From Adiantum capillus-veneris (taxonomy: Eukaryota; Streptophyta; Polypodiopsida; Polypodiales; Pteridaceae): DNA of 64,000 nt. Both the position numbers and the translations under genes were made by a program. The notes below the pieces were generated by a model. The model did not search any database. It was not told the origin of the DNA and saw only the letters and a list, made by a program, of their open reading frames with translations. The stretch spans positions 3,964,997-4,028,996 of the forward strand of contig CM043964.1 in the NCBI GenBank assembly GCA_014529385.2. Reading direction: 5' to 3'. Positions 47,974-58,939 of the stretch are shown one piece after another (position 1 is the stretch's first letter; each line of letters begins with the position of its first letter).

Positions 47974-48275
47974 CTTAGGCATGATAACGCACACCTAGGA
48001 ATATATACAACAAATTTGAAAAGAACCCCTTTATACTTAGGCCCTTTATTTGATAAAATATATTTACATGTAAAGAGGACCGTAATATTATAGATTTATT
48101 TTTTTGTCTCCTAGCCCAATGACTCGCTCAATGATTTGATAAAAAAATGTGATAAAACCCTAAACGCACGCACACTATTTACAATGAAAAAGCAAGCCTA
48201 GTCATTGTGCTAGGGTGTTTTGGTGGGGTGAATTGGCTTCTTAAAATATTTTATGAGAGCCGAAAAAACGGCTAT
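47974..48275. repeat. LTR-like direct repeat, left copy
   Basis: 302 bp matching 52946-53262, from CTTAGGC.TGATAA to AACGGCTAT. Termini are not TG...CA. It borders a decayed Tat-type element, but a minus-strand integrase relic lies between it and the plus-strand gag, so it may be an LTR remnant of either element. Confidence 0.65.
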
Positions 48276-48439
48276 CATTTAGCCCTCCCCTAGATGATGG
48301 TACATTCATGTACCATCAAAAAGAATATCTTCCAATGAGAGTGTTTTTGGATCCTTTGTCATATTTGGTGCCTTAATCGAATCTTCATCTTGTAGTAACA
48401 AGCTCAAAGACTTACATGGTATTGTAGCTGTTCATTGCT

Positions 48440-48700
48440 ATTGTAGATCCTTTGGTATAACTCGACTCAAGTAAGGCTTTAATCGATACCCATTCAACTT
48501 CTTGGGGTGCTCCTTGCCATCCAGATCCATGAGTTGATAGTAGCGTGAATAGTAGGCCCTCTTTACAATGTAGCGTGAACAGTAGACCATCTAGTATTGA
48601 ACTTCACATCAAAGCAATTGTCAAGGCAATTATTGTACCTTAGCACCAAATATCCTTCCTTGATTCCTTTGTCTTTCAACTTTTTGTCGAGCTTGCATCA
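48440..48700 (-). pseudogene. Integrase C-terminal relic, opposite strand
   Basis: Minus-strand reading gives KLKDKGIKEGYLVLRYNN, a frameshift, then YYQLMDLDGKEHPKKLNGYR followed by LKPYLS and a stop near 48442. This is the usual C-terminal end of Tat/Athila-type Ty3 integrases. It belongs to a different element from the plus-strand pol to its right. Confidence 0.75.
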
Positions 48701-48727
48701 ACATCTAGGGAGCTTCCTGAGGTAACG

Positions 48728-49686
48728 GTGGAAGTGATTGAGAAGTTAAATGAATATTTAAGCAGCCTGTCAATTCACCTTGCACAAGCTGTAGGTCCAA
48801 AGGGACAAGCAAAGAAGTCTGAAGAACGAAATCCACGACCTAGGAGAGTGTTGCAATGTTGGAATTGCGGAGATTCTGGACATGGGATGTATAATTGTCC
48901 TTGGCCCAGTGGGGAACCAGGGAGACCTAACTTGAATTACCCAGTGATGAATGCATGTTGAGGAATTGGTCGACAACCGAGGATTCTACAAAGGCTAAAT
49001 GGACCAAGACCACCTCCACAAGGGGTGTAAGGAGTTCCACCTTTGCTTGACCCAAATGTCAATGTTGTAGAAGTCACACAATCCAAAGAGGGTGACATTG
49101 AAGCAAATGGCATCAAACTTGGGCGGGGAAAAGGTAAGGAAAAGGAAGGAATAACATCACAAAGTGACCATGGACAAGGAAAGAAAGCAAAGGAAACCAA
49201 GGAAGTCAAGAGGACCCGGTGCCGCATCAACCTTCAAGACTTACGTCTTGGACATGGTATGGCTCCCTACAACCTTATGGAGGACATGAGAGGTAAAGGT
49301 CCAATCATATCATGGCCTCAATTTCTTGCATTGTGCCCACAAGTTAGGAGGGAGCTAACAAAGGCAGTTAGCACTAGGAGAAAGACCAAAGAAAATGTTC
49401 ATGTTGTTAGAATTTCACATGCCCAAATGAATGAGGATATTACATCATGCTAGATTGCTATATCAAGGGAAAAATAGTTAGGAAGGGTCTAGTGGATGGG
49501 GGCGCTCAAATTTGCATCATGACAGAGGACCTTATGCAGAGACCAGGCATGCACATTCATGAGACGCCTGAAATCAAAGTGAAAATGACAAATAATAGCA
49601 AGGCTAGGTGTTTGGGATTTTGTCAGAATGTTTCTATGGAAGATTTCGTCATTAAGAAGATGTTGATTTCTATGTTATGTCTATAA
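48728..49686 (+). pseudogene. Tat-like Gag nucleocapsid and protease remnant
   Basis: A CCHC knuckle (CWNCGDSGHGMYNC, about 48858-48899) precedes a basic linker with two stops. Next is a protease-like segment with GLVDGGAQICIMTEDLM (about 49485-49535) and then, after a stop, GYPFILGKPWLM (about 49698). Asp-Gly-Gly replaces the usual Asp-Ser/Thr-Gly, as in the 9.3-kb element. Frames change several times. Confidence 0.7.
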
Positions 49687-49689
49687 TGG

Positions 49690-51280
49690 GAAATGGCTAT
49701 CCATTTATCCTGGGTAAACCATGGCTAATGAGAATGCAAGCTTTGTAGGATTGGGAAAGTGGAAAGTTCATTTGCAGGAATGAAAATCACAAGAAGGTTG
49801 TCTTTGACATGAAGGAGAAACATCAAGAGGAGCTCCAGGAGGAATCTTCTCAAAGCGAAAGTGGGGATGATTGGACCAATGACACCTCGGAAGAAGAAAG
49901 CAGTGGTAGCACTATGGAGGAGGAGTCATCCATTGAAGTCATGGGTGTCAGTTTTAGGCCAAGTAACAAAGAGACATCTTGCCAAGGTTTAAAAGAGGTA
50001 GGCCCCCAGGAGAACCAAAGTTTGCATGATGAAGAAATGCTAGATGGTATGCTATCAAAAACTCTTACTTGGGAGGAAAGAGAGGAATTCAAAAGTCTGC
50101 TAAGAAATTTTCCTAGGATTTTTGCTAAAGATTAACATAGATGTACGTGGAGTGGATTCCATTCAACACAAGATCGAGCTAAAGCCAGAGGCCAAACCTA
50201 AAGCACAAAAGCTACAAATTTTAGGAGTCACCAAAGAGCAAGCACTACTTAAATAGGTGAGTAGGCTTCTAGCAGCAGGGTTCATCTACCCTGTAGAGAA
50301 TTCTGAGTGAGTCTCTCCAGTTGTGGTCACTCCAAAAAAGAATGGCAAGTGGAGGGTATGTGTCAATTATTGTCCACTCAACGAGGCAACAAAAAGGGAT
50401 CACTTTCCCCTCCCATTTCAAGATGAGATTCTTAATGAGGTAGCAGGTAAAGAAAAGTACACGGTATGTGATGGCTACTCTGGTTACTTTCAAATAGGTA
50501 TTGCATTGGAGGATCGATAAAAACAACCTTCATCACCCCTTGGGGTTGTTTTTCTTTTAGAGTCATGCCGTTTAGTTTGACAAATGCTCCAGCAACGTTT
50601 CAGCGATTCATGAACATGGTGTTTCAAGCATTCTTTGGGAAGTCTATTAGAGTATTCATAGATGATTTTTGCATCTATAGCTCTAAATCATTGCATCTAC
50701 AAAAGGTAGAAGAAGTCATGAAGAAACTATATGATATGGGAGTTCAACTCAATCCCGACAAGTGCCACATAATTGAGGATGAAGTGAATCTCTTGCTTGG
50801 TCACAAGGTTTCTTCCAAAGGCATTGAGGTAGATCCAGCAAAGGCACAAGCTCTCATTGAGCTACCATCACCAAAGAGTCTTAAGGAGTCATCCCTCAAC
50901 AAGTTGACACAACATGTAGACTTTGCATGGTCTGATGAGCTTGAAGAGTACTTTTCTTGTATAAAAGAGGTTTTGGCGGAACTACCGACGCTCATGACTC
51001 CATGTTGGGAGTTTACATTCTTTGTTAGCTCAAGTGTGGGTAAAGAGACATTGGGTGCGGTATTGTTGCAGCAAGATCCTCATAGCACTAGGATGCGGCT
51101 TGTCTACTTTGCTAGGAGAGTCATGAATGCACTTGAAAAGGATTACATAGAAGAAACATCTATGATGCTTTTTCTTGTCTTTGCTGTGAGAAAGTTTCGA
51201 TCCTACCTCCTACCAAAACCCTTTATCATAATCACTGTTGGGCTGAAAACTTGTTTCCTGGGGTGTCATCTCAAATGACA
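49690..51280 (+). pseudogene. Tat-like reverse transcriptase and first RNase H, broken
   Basis: An acidic linker (49809-50135) is followed by RT motifs VVTPKKNGKWRVCVNYCPLN (50318-50377), YSGYFQIGIA, a stop, then [16 protein letters not shown] and the catalytic VFIDDFCIYS (about 50652). GHKVSSKGIEVDPAKAQAL closes RT. A degenerate RNase H (FAWSDELEEYFSCIKEVLAE ... ETLGAVLLQQ) follows. Stops at 50133 and 50518 and frame changes rule out function. Confidence 0.8.
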
Positions 51281-51454
51281 CTAAGTCCCTGGATTTCAAG
51301 ATGTATCATGGAATTGCAAGAGTTCCAATACTCTTTCAGAGTAGAAGATAGTGTACGTGCACAATTAGTAGGGATTCTCACCTATAGAGTGCATGAAAGG
51401 GACATCAAGGTGCCTGAAGTTAAAACCCTACCCTTACCACCACCAAGGCATTTA

Positions 51455-51860
51455 CCTAATGCATTCAACTTGTTCTTTGATGGAGCTTTTAAGAAGGCTA
51501 CATGACAATCAGGGGGAGGGCTTGTGTTACTTTATTCAAATGGTGAGGTTGTTATAAAAGAGCATGTGAATTTGCCCGGTTCCACGAGCAACAATGAAGC
51601 AGAGTATGACATACTAATCCATGGTTTGCAGATGTGTGTTTCTCAAAAGATACGGTGTCTCGTGGTAAAAGGGGATGAACTTCTCATTGTGAAGCAAATT
51701 CTATGTATTTGGGCTTGTAAGAATGAAAGGCTAAGGAAAAAGGTTCATGCCATCCGTAAACTCTTCAATCAATTTGAAGAAGTACAATTGTATCATATTC
51801 CTAGGAAACAATATGAAGATGCTGATTTGCTTGCCCAAAAAGCAAGTTGCATGTGTTGAG
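51455..51860 (+). pseudogene. Second RNase H domain (diagnostic of the Tat lineage)
   Basis: Motifs FFDGAFKKAT, GGGLVLLYSNGEVV, STSNNEAEYDILIHGLQ, VVKGDELLIVKQI and EDADLLAQKA supply all four acidic residues. A second RNase H after the usual one is a known trait of Tat elements. One TGA interrupts it near 51502. Confidence 0.8.
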
Positions 51861-52021
51861 AGTGAAGTACAGGTCATCATGGCCGCAACAGTGATAAAGC
51901 AACCAAGGTACCAGGGGATGGAGTCATTGGCTCCCATTGTGAGCTACATTTTAGAGGGTGAGTCTCGAGAGGGATTCACAAAGGTCAAAAGCGGAGGCTC
52001 ATTAAGAAGGCGAGTTCGTAT

Positions 52022-52950
52022 TTGTTTTTGGAAGGTGCCCTCTACCAAAAGGTAAAAGATCAAGTTTGTAGGAGAATACCGACAACCAAGGAGATTCCAG
52101 CCATTCTTGAAGGTTTGCATGAGAAAACGTGTGGTGGTCATTTTGCACAGGAACTCACTATTGCAAAAAAGATTTTGTTGCCGGGTATGTTTGGCCAAGC
52201 TTGCACATCGATGTTCAACATTGGTGTAAAAGCTACCACAATTGTTAGATTAATGGAAACAAGCATCAGTTACATGGTCCACGTCAGTTAGTCCTTGCAA
52301 ATGGTCCGTTTGAAAAATGGGGCACTGATGCTATGGGTCCATTGCCTAGGACTAAAAATGGAAAATTGTATATCTTTGTGGCCATAGACTACATGACTAG
52401 GTGGGTAGAAGCTCAAAGTGTGGCAAGAGTAATTGAGAGGATAGTTAGCAAGTTTGTGTGCACTCACATTTGTTGTAGATTTGGCACACCTTTGGAGATT
52501 GTTTTTGACAATGGTCCAGGATTTAGGAAGGGCTTGCTCACAGAAGTTTGTGATGAGCTTCACATTCTACATCGGCATAGCACACCCTACTATCCTCAGT
52601 CAAATGGTTTGGTAGAGAAGGCTAATGGCATCATTGCAGAAATCATTTGAAAGATGGTAAAGAAAAAGAAAAATCTATGGGATGACTTCCTGGATGGAGC
52701 ATTGTGTGCCTATCGGACTACCTACAAGGAAGAGACAGAGTTCATACCCTTCCACCTAGTCTATGGTCAAGAAGCTTTGCAACCCATCAAGCTCAACATT
52801 CCCACGATGCGACTTCATGGAAAGGTGGCACAAGGCGAAGAAGCAGCATGGGAAGATTTCCTTCTCACCCTCGCAGAACTAGAATGGAAACGGGATGCGT
52901 CTTATGAGTGCTATAAAAGAAAGGCTACACAAATAAAGGAGCATGCTTAG
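52022..52950 (+). pseudogene. Tat-like integrase remnant
   Basis: A broken zinc-binding region (HEKTCGGHFAQ) is followed by WGTDAMGPLPRTKNGK, FDNGPGF and NGLVEKANGIIAEI, giving the D, D and E of the catalytic core. A TGA at about 52648 separates the core from a C-terminal piece LWDDFLDGALCAYRTTYKEE. The frame ends at the right LTR-like repeat. Confidence 0.8.
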
Positions 52951-53262
52951 GCCTGATAATACACACTTGGGAATATATATTTATATAAATACAACAATTT
53001 TGAAAAAGCCCCCTTTATACTTAGGTCCTTTATTTGATAGAAAATATTTACATGTAAAGAGGACTGTAATATTATAGATTTAGTTTTTTGTCTCCTAGCC
53101 CAATGACTCGCTCAATGATGATTTGATAAAAAAATGTGATAAAACCCTAAACGCACGCACACTATTTACAATGAAAAAGCGAGCCTAGTCATTGTGCTAG
53201 GGTGTTTTTGTAGGGTGAAGTGGCTTCTTAAAATATTTTATGAAAGCAAAAAAAACGGCTAT
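52946..53262. repeat. LTR-like direct repeat, right copy
   Basis: 317 bp, matching 47974-48275 with a 13-bp insertion (TTTATATAAATAC) near its start. It directly abuts the end of the Tat-like integrase. Confidence 0.65.
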
Positions 53263-53284
53263 TAGTACATGCCACAACAGGAAA

Positions 53285-53720
53285 ACGTCCATGTAGATAA
53301 ACCTTCTGTAGTAACCACAATGGTCCATAAAGGCTTGTACCTCTTTAACATTTGTCGGTCTTGGAAGGGACAATGACTTGTATCTTCTCAATATCTGTGG
53401 AAATGCCATTTTTTGACATATTGTGTCTCAATATCTTCCCCTATCTTATTATTAAGACACTTTTGTTTGGATTCGGGAAAATATGATAAGTCTTACACTT
53501 CTCAAAGATCTTTTTCATCTGCTATATATGTTCATTTCTCTAAAGAGAATGAAATTATAAGTCAAGCAAGTAAATTTCTTAGAATTATCTTAGATACTCT
53601 TTGAATGCATAACTCATTAGCCTTTGAAATATGATAGGTGCATTGGTGGAATGGAATCACTTGATAATCAAATATTCCCCATCCTATTTCAAATACATCT
53701 TGTGCCTAAAAATCCATTAA
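53285..53720 (-). pseudogene. Reverse transcriptase relic, opposite strand
   Basis: On the minus strand, in several frames: WGIFDYQVIPF, ERNEH and MKKIFEKCKTYHIFPNPNKS, then KNGISTDIEKIQVI, a frameshift, and LPRPTNVKEVQAFMDHCGYY with RRFI. These are successive motifs from the thumb end of a Ty3 RT. Together with the minus-strand integrase relic at 48.4-48.7 kb it may be the shell into which the plus-strand element inserted. Confidence 0.75.
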
Positions 53721-53739
53721 GAAAATTGTAAGCTTCCTT

Positions 53740-53890
53740 CACTACAAGAGGTACTTCACATTAGCGACGCTCGCAGTGCAACCCTCAAAAGTGAAAACCC
53801 ATGGCGTCACTATAGTCGTTGCTATGGGCATCGCTAGTTTACTTGTAACTTAGCGACGCTCATAGCGATGCCCATAATGACGCCGACAGG
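53740..53890 (+). mobile_element. CACTA-like terminus with subterminal inverted repeats
   Basis: It starts CACTACAAGAGGTAC, the usual CACTA end, and is followed by 'agcgacgctc' words. A perfect 14-bp inverted pair TATGGGCATCGCTA / TAGCGATGCCCATA lies at 53823-53836 and 53863-53876 within a longer imperfect hairpin (about 53802-53884). I found no matching right end. Confidence 0.55.
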
Positions 53891-55080
53891 GGTAGAAAAT
53901 AAATCGAGAGCACCCGAAAACATGTATCTCAGATATGAGTTTTTGGCACTCAAGCAAGCAAAGGTAACCCGCGCTCTCCCTCTCTCTCTCTCTCTCTGTC
54001 TCTTTCTTCTCCACACACACAGACACACACATAGACGAGGAAGCCACACATGTGTGTGCATGATGGAATCGTCACGTTGTCAGAATGTGTGTGGTCTAGC
54101 TGGGAAGGTGCAAAAACTCTAGCTCTGAGGGTTCGTGGAGAGTCACAAACACTTTTCAAAAGAGTGTCTTTGGAGAATCACCAACCCTCTGTCTAAGGGT
54201 GAATAGAAATCTAAGAGCATTCATGACAACAAAGTCACAAACCCTCTTTCCTATCGTGCTTGGAAATTTCTTGTTTTTGTAGTTGATATTATGTTGAAAG
54301 AATCACTAAATCACATTCAGTTTCACTTAAAAAGACCATTGAGAAACACTAAAGCTTCGGCCATGAAACCTCAATGCTCATATAAGCACAAATCTCAATC
54401 AAAACCCAAACCTCTTTCATGGTATCATGTAGCCTCGCCCCCAATTACACATAGTCGTAACATCAAACAGTTGAAAGGAATACTGGAGCTTCTACCTTCA
54501 TGGAGACCATTTTCTGAATTTGTAGAGATTTAAGAGCTTTTAAAGTGAAGCCGACACACCATTTTGATAAAAGGAAACCCTAATTCACTCCGTCACCAGC
54601 TCAGATACAAGATTAGGAACAGGCGGGACTACCCTACACATAGATTGAGCAACCATGGAAGCCATTGCACAGTAGAGAAAAATTGAAGGTTTTTCTCAGT
54701 AAAAATAAGCCCTCTCTCTCTTACTTAAGGAATTTTCAAATGATGTGTCAATATTTATGCCACTTTTCCACTTTGGACCAAAACTAGGCCATTTTCGCTC
54801 ATTTTTGACTTAAAAATGCCATTTTTGATGCAAAAAATCCCAAACAAAGTCGGAAAAATCCCCAAATTTGTGGGATCAATTGCATAAGCATAAAAAGCAT
54901 AGACAAGAATCATTTTTCATCAATATACCATTTTGCATCACTTTCCATGCAATCCTGCAACGACACCTATTAGCTGCTATTTTTGGTAATTTTTACCACA
55001 TCACTCTTTATAGGCAAGATGAGTGTGCCACCATGAAACACTTTGAGTGTGTATATTTTCAAACCAGATTATCAACCTTA
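53891..55080. other. Stretch without a supported gene
   Basis: It contains short CT and CACA tracts (53978-54030). Otherwise it is AT-rich DNA with no recognisable protein motif in either strand. Confidence 0.5.
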
Positions 55081-57000
55081 ATAAGTGGGAAAGCACGCAA
55101 GAGTGCTTTTGGCACTAGAATTGGTCGTAGATTCCAAGGCACATGAGGCACAATGAATATTACCATTGGTTCGACTATAGATGGATCCACAAACCCTATC
55201 TCATGCGGCTCAAATCCAAAAGCTTTCCCATGTTTGGAGAGGTCTCTTCAAAGAATTTTCTTTCAATCTCTGTCAAGGAGTCATTGCCTCCAACTTTTAA
55301 CATCTTCAATGACTCTTGCGTAAACTTGTGTCCAATTCTTTTTGGATCTCGAAGACCAGGTTGCAAAGAAGCCCGATCCATCGTTTCCTTGCAATCTGTA
55401 GGCAAAGGCAATGCCACTTGTTTCACCTTCTTTGATATAGTATTGTACTTTGTGTTCACTCGCACTTCTAGATCTCTTTGAAGAACTCCTCATCTTTCAA
55501 AGACTCAATAGTCCTATACATGTCCATAGAAGCTACTTTGACCAGGTAGTTTCCTTGTTAAAAACTAGAACATGTTATAGCATTGAGATCACCCATAGTA
55601 TCTACAAAAGAAACCTCCTCAAAAACACCTGAAATGTACTCGTCTTCATCTAGAAAATTATGATTTTTGTATTTTCTCTGTACACTATTTACATATTGCT
55701 TTTGTCCTTTCTTTAAATCTCTAGGCGTTGTGAAAGATATTGATCCATACTTTACTACTAGGGCACCTGTAGAAAAAACTTCACTCCCTTTGGATTAGGT
55801 TAGAATCTTTTTCTTCGTGTACCACTGCACTCCCACTTTACAATGGTACTCAACCAAAACCCCTCATCTCCCTTTGATCTCCAAATTCCTTGCTTGGTTT
55901 TGGTAGAGAGTGGTTCCGTAAGATGTCATGAATTCACTCATGGTGAACGCAAATTGTCAAGAATTGAACAGCTTGATTTCCATTCTTTGCTTTTGACCCT
56001 GGCATAGGTAGATCCATCATCCAATACTTTTGTATCCATTCGCACTGCGGTGATGTATGGTTGTCCAACGATTAGAGGATAGCTTGACATCTCTTAAAAA
56101 AAGATATTTTTCTCACCTTTCACATCCCCTATGGCTACATTAACATTATCCACCCATGGCCAGTATCAATTGGCCATTTTCCCTTCATATAGAGACTCTT
56201 GGACATGAGGTTAATCTCCAAACCATGGTCTATCAAGGCCACATAAGGATCGTCAATATCTCTCACTTTAACCAAGGTTTTGGTTGTAGTCCTTGCCCAA
56301 TGGTTTCTAGAATAGTGGCTCTTATGAGTGACTTTGTCTTCATCTTCATCTTCAAATTTAACAAGCCTATTTTTACCGCGCAAAGATTGGTAGTAGCTTA
56401 CAAAATTCTCCTCTTCATCTATTTGTTGTACTTATATCACGTGTCTTTGAAGCACTCTCTTCCTCCTATGATTGGATAGACTCCGTTAAAGCTTGTCTCT
56501 TCCTTCTTATGATATCAATGATTTCCTCGTGGAACTCTCTCTTTGCAATGCCAAGGACTTCTCCCAATGTAAAATCCACCTTGCTATTGTAGATCCTTTC
56601 CTCTAAAACTTTCTTTAAATCTGTGGCAACTTTGATATGTCATTGTAGCTTGCATGATGGGCATTTTCACTTGCTCTTTTCTTTATCTTGCTTCTTCTTT
56701 GGTGTAGTAACTCTCATTGATACTTCTTGTGATGGAGGTTCCCTTGACATGGGCTCTTAAAAGGGAACCGGATCCTTTCTTCCTCCACCTCTAGTAGCCC
56801 TCTTTGAGTCTCCTTCATTCCCATTTTCTCTCTTGTGTATTTCTTCAACAAGTGCCTTGTTGCCTTGGCACTTTGCAACGTACACATACACATACACTGA
56901 TAAGGCATCTACAAGTTCATTCCACCCAGTCCGAAGACAGATATAATCTCCAGTTTCATGTAAGATTTTTCTTTAGCTTCAAATATAGATCCTTCAGTGA
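55080..57000 (-). pseudogene. Gag C-terminus, protease and Pol leader of a Ty3 element (Tcn1-like type)
   Basis: Reading down the minus strand: GWNELVDALSVYVYV (about 56930), CQGNKALVEEIHKREN, DLKKVLEERIYNSKVDFTLG then VLGIAKREFHEEIIDIIRRK (about 56620-56500), a protease with DDPYVALIDHGLEINLMS (about 56270) and PLIVGQPYITAVRMDTKVLD. After a decayed gap come TISKKVKQVALPLP (about 55440), LRDPKRIGHKFTQESLKMLK and IGFVDPSIVEPMVIFIVPHV (about 55200). The order matches gag-pro-pol of elements I associate with mosses, ferns and other early plants. The protease triplet is Asp-His-Gly. Many stops and shifts make it non-functional. Confidence 0.7.
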
Positions 57001-57099
57001 TAAGCATGTTATCATGATACCTATCAATAGGCTCAGGCGAACAAACACGATTTCCAAGGACAACATCAGAGAGTTCATCTCCTTGAAGAATTAACAACA

Positions 57100-57930
57100 T
57101 CTTTTCTTTTCACCCTAGAAATCCTTGGCCTTAGAAAGGAGGAACAAAGAACTGGCCAGAAGGAAAGCTGTTGACGAGAATAGTCATAGCCATATCTAGT
57201 TGCGAGAAGACGTATAAGATAAGATTGCAGAATCTGCACACCATATATGGTGAAGGCTGCAATTGAGAACGAGAGAAATATGACAACTTTCTTCTATCAA
57301 CAATAAACGCAAGAAGGATGCTCAATACACGTCCAAAGATGTGAGAGACGTCATTCAAAACGCAGGAAAAAGGAGACATCAATAATAAAAGAGTCCTCAA
57401 AATAGAGTGAGTGAGACAAAAGTCCTCAAAATAGAGTGACGTGAGACGCAAGATTGATGACCACGATATGAATGAAGCTAAATTTTCTCAAAAAAGTTAA
57501 CTCCAAAATTAGAAAAATGATCGCAGACGCTTCACGAAAACGCACGACGAAGAAAGCTGCACAAGCTCAATTTGTAGTAAAAATAGCATAGCTTTCTACT
57601 GCAAACTCCGATTGACGCAAACCTATAACACAAATCGAAGAGCTCGATGAAACCTTTCTCCAAATTTTGAGCAGAAGTTCCCCAAAAATTGAGACGAACT
57701 TCAGGGTGTCAAAAAACAAATCATCAAGAAAACGTAATCAATGATTTACTATATCGATTAGCAATAAACACCATAGAAAACACTAATCATATTCTTCTTA
57801 ACACAAAACAATCACAGTTAATAAGAATCAATCCTCAAAGAATAAAATTTGTAGCACTTGGGAATCTTACATGCAAATCGCATACACATATTGTTTTGTC
57901 ACCATGAATTGAATCGGCACGTGATTGTTA
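57100..57930 (-). other. Displaced leader of a short-LTR element
   Basis: About 830 bp without a supported frame runs down the minus strand from the primer site at 57944. By position it is the 5' internal part of the element whose 5' LTR is 57945-58119. A direct repeat 'aaagtcctcaaaatagagtg' occurs twice at about 57390 and 57419. Confidence 0.5.
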
Positions 57931-57944
57931 CCACTCTAATACCA

Positions 57945-57953
57945 TGTTGAGAT

Positions 57954-57988
<35 letters not shown>

Positions 57989-58119
57989 AAGAGAGAGAGT
58001 GAGAGATGATACAAGAGACACACCATGTACGCTCCCAAAGACTGATTCATATTGAGGACAAGATAAAAATATATAGGTGAGACCAAGTTGAGTATAGTGA
58101 GCCATATATAGCTCCAACA
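57945..58119 (-). repeat. Short LTR (175 bp), inverted orientation, with primer site
   Basis: On the minus strand it runs TGTTGGAGC...ATCTCAACA and is followed without spacer by TGGTATTAGAGTGG (57944-57931), an iMet-type site with changes. It contains about 30 bp of GA repeat. It is the same family as the plus-oriented LTR at 60509-60643. Confidence 0.82.
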
Positions 58120-58515
58120 AAAACTGTTATTGTAGCTTCTAAGGATGATGGATCTATGCTTGAAGAACTTGTGAAGGGCACACACGAGCTGAAATTAAAG
58201 CTAGCAAGGCTTGAAGAAAAAGAGAAAACATATGGCCAGTTCATCAAGTCAAAGACCTCAAAATAGAGAGGGGTTTGTAAATAGGTGCATACGGTGTGAC
58301 AAACCAGACCATCCTAGAAGGTACTGCAAAAGCTTCAAAGATGCCTTGGGTAAAAATATTATCTTCTTCAAAGTAGAAAAGATACATCTTAGTGAAACAA
58401 GGAAGCCCTTGGCAACGAACTTTGGCAAAGGAGGGATGAAAAAGCTAGTTGAGGACATGGCAACCAGTAATTCTATCTCAATGGTTAAAGCAATAGAATT
58501 TGTCTTAAAGGCCTA
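58120..58515 (+). pseudogene. Gag middle part with zinc knuckle (inverted relative to its N-terminus)
   Basis: Begins AAAAC at the LTR edge, then TVIVASKDDGSMLEELVKG, KLKLARLEEKEK, a frameshift, and REGFVNRCIRCDKPDHPRRY with a CCHC knuckle (58283-58327), ending TNFGKGGMKKLVEDMATSNS. It fits directly behind the gag N-terminal piece on the minus strand at 60644-61342 but lies on the opposite strand. Confidence 0.75.
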
Positions 58516-58939
58516 TCAAGTCATGCTCAAAGGGTCAAAATCTATTGAAGATGTGAGTGAGAATGGGAAGATGTCTGGCCATGTGCGATGGAGTTATCTA
58601 CGAAGGGAAATTTTGAGAGGGTTTCTTAGCAAACTACAATATGAAGTTGGTATAACCATGATGGGACATATTGAGTCTTTCAAATATATTATTAATCAAC
58701 TTGATCCTGTTGCACAAAAGAAACTGATTACACTTCTCCTTGATACGGTGAAGGACTCCTCTTATGATAACATTGTTACTATTCTCTCTAATAAATATGG
58801 TCTTGATTTTGACCAAGCCTGCATGTCTTTAATTGAATACTCTCAACGTCAAGAACGACGTGATGTTGGTCATGATACAGCTATGATTTCACAAGAGGAG
58901 ACTGAGTCACAACAGATGGAACGTGTTTTTTATGCTTGA
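58211..58939 (+). pseudogene. Chimeric 242-codon open frame: Ty3 gag fused to Copia-type gag
   Basis: The first 100 residues are the Ty3-type zinc-knuckle region. From about residue 130 on the motifs are those of a Copia Gag (HIESFKYIINQL, KLITLLLDTVKDSSYDNIVT). The junction lies at about 58510-58640. The frame stays open across the join, most likely by chance. The Copia-like part belongs to the short-LTR element whose 3' LTR is at 60509. Confidence 0.6.
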
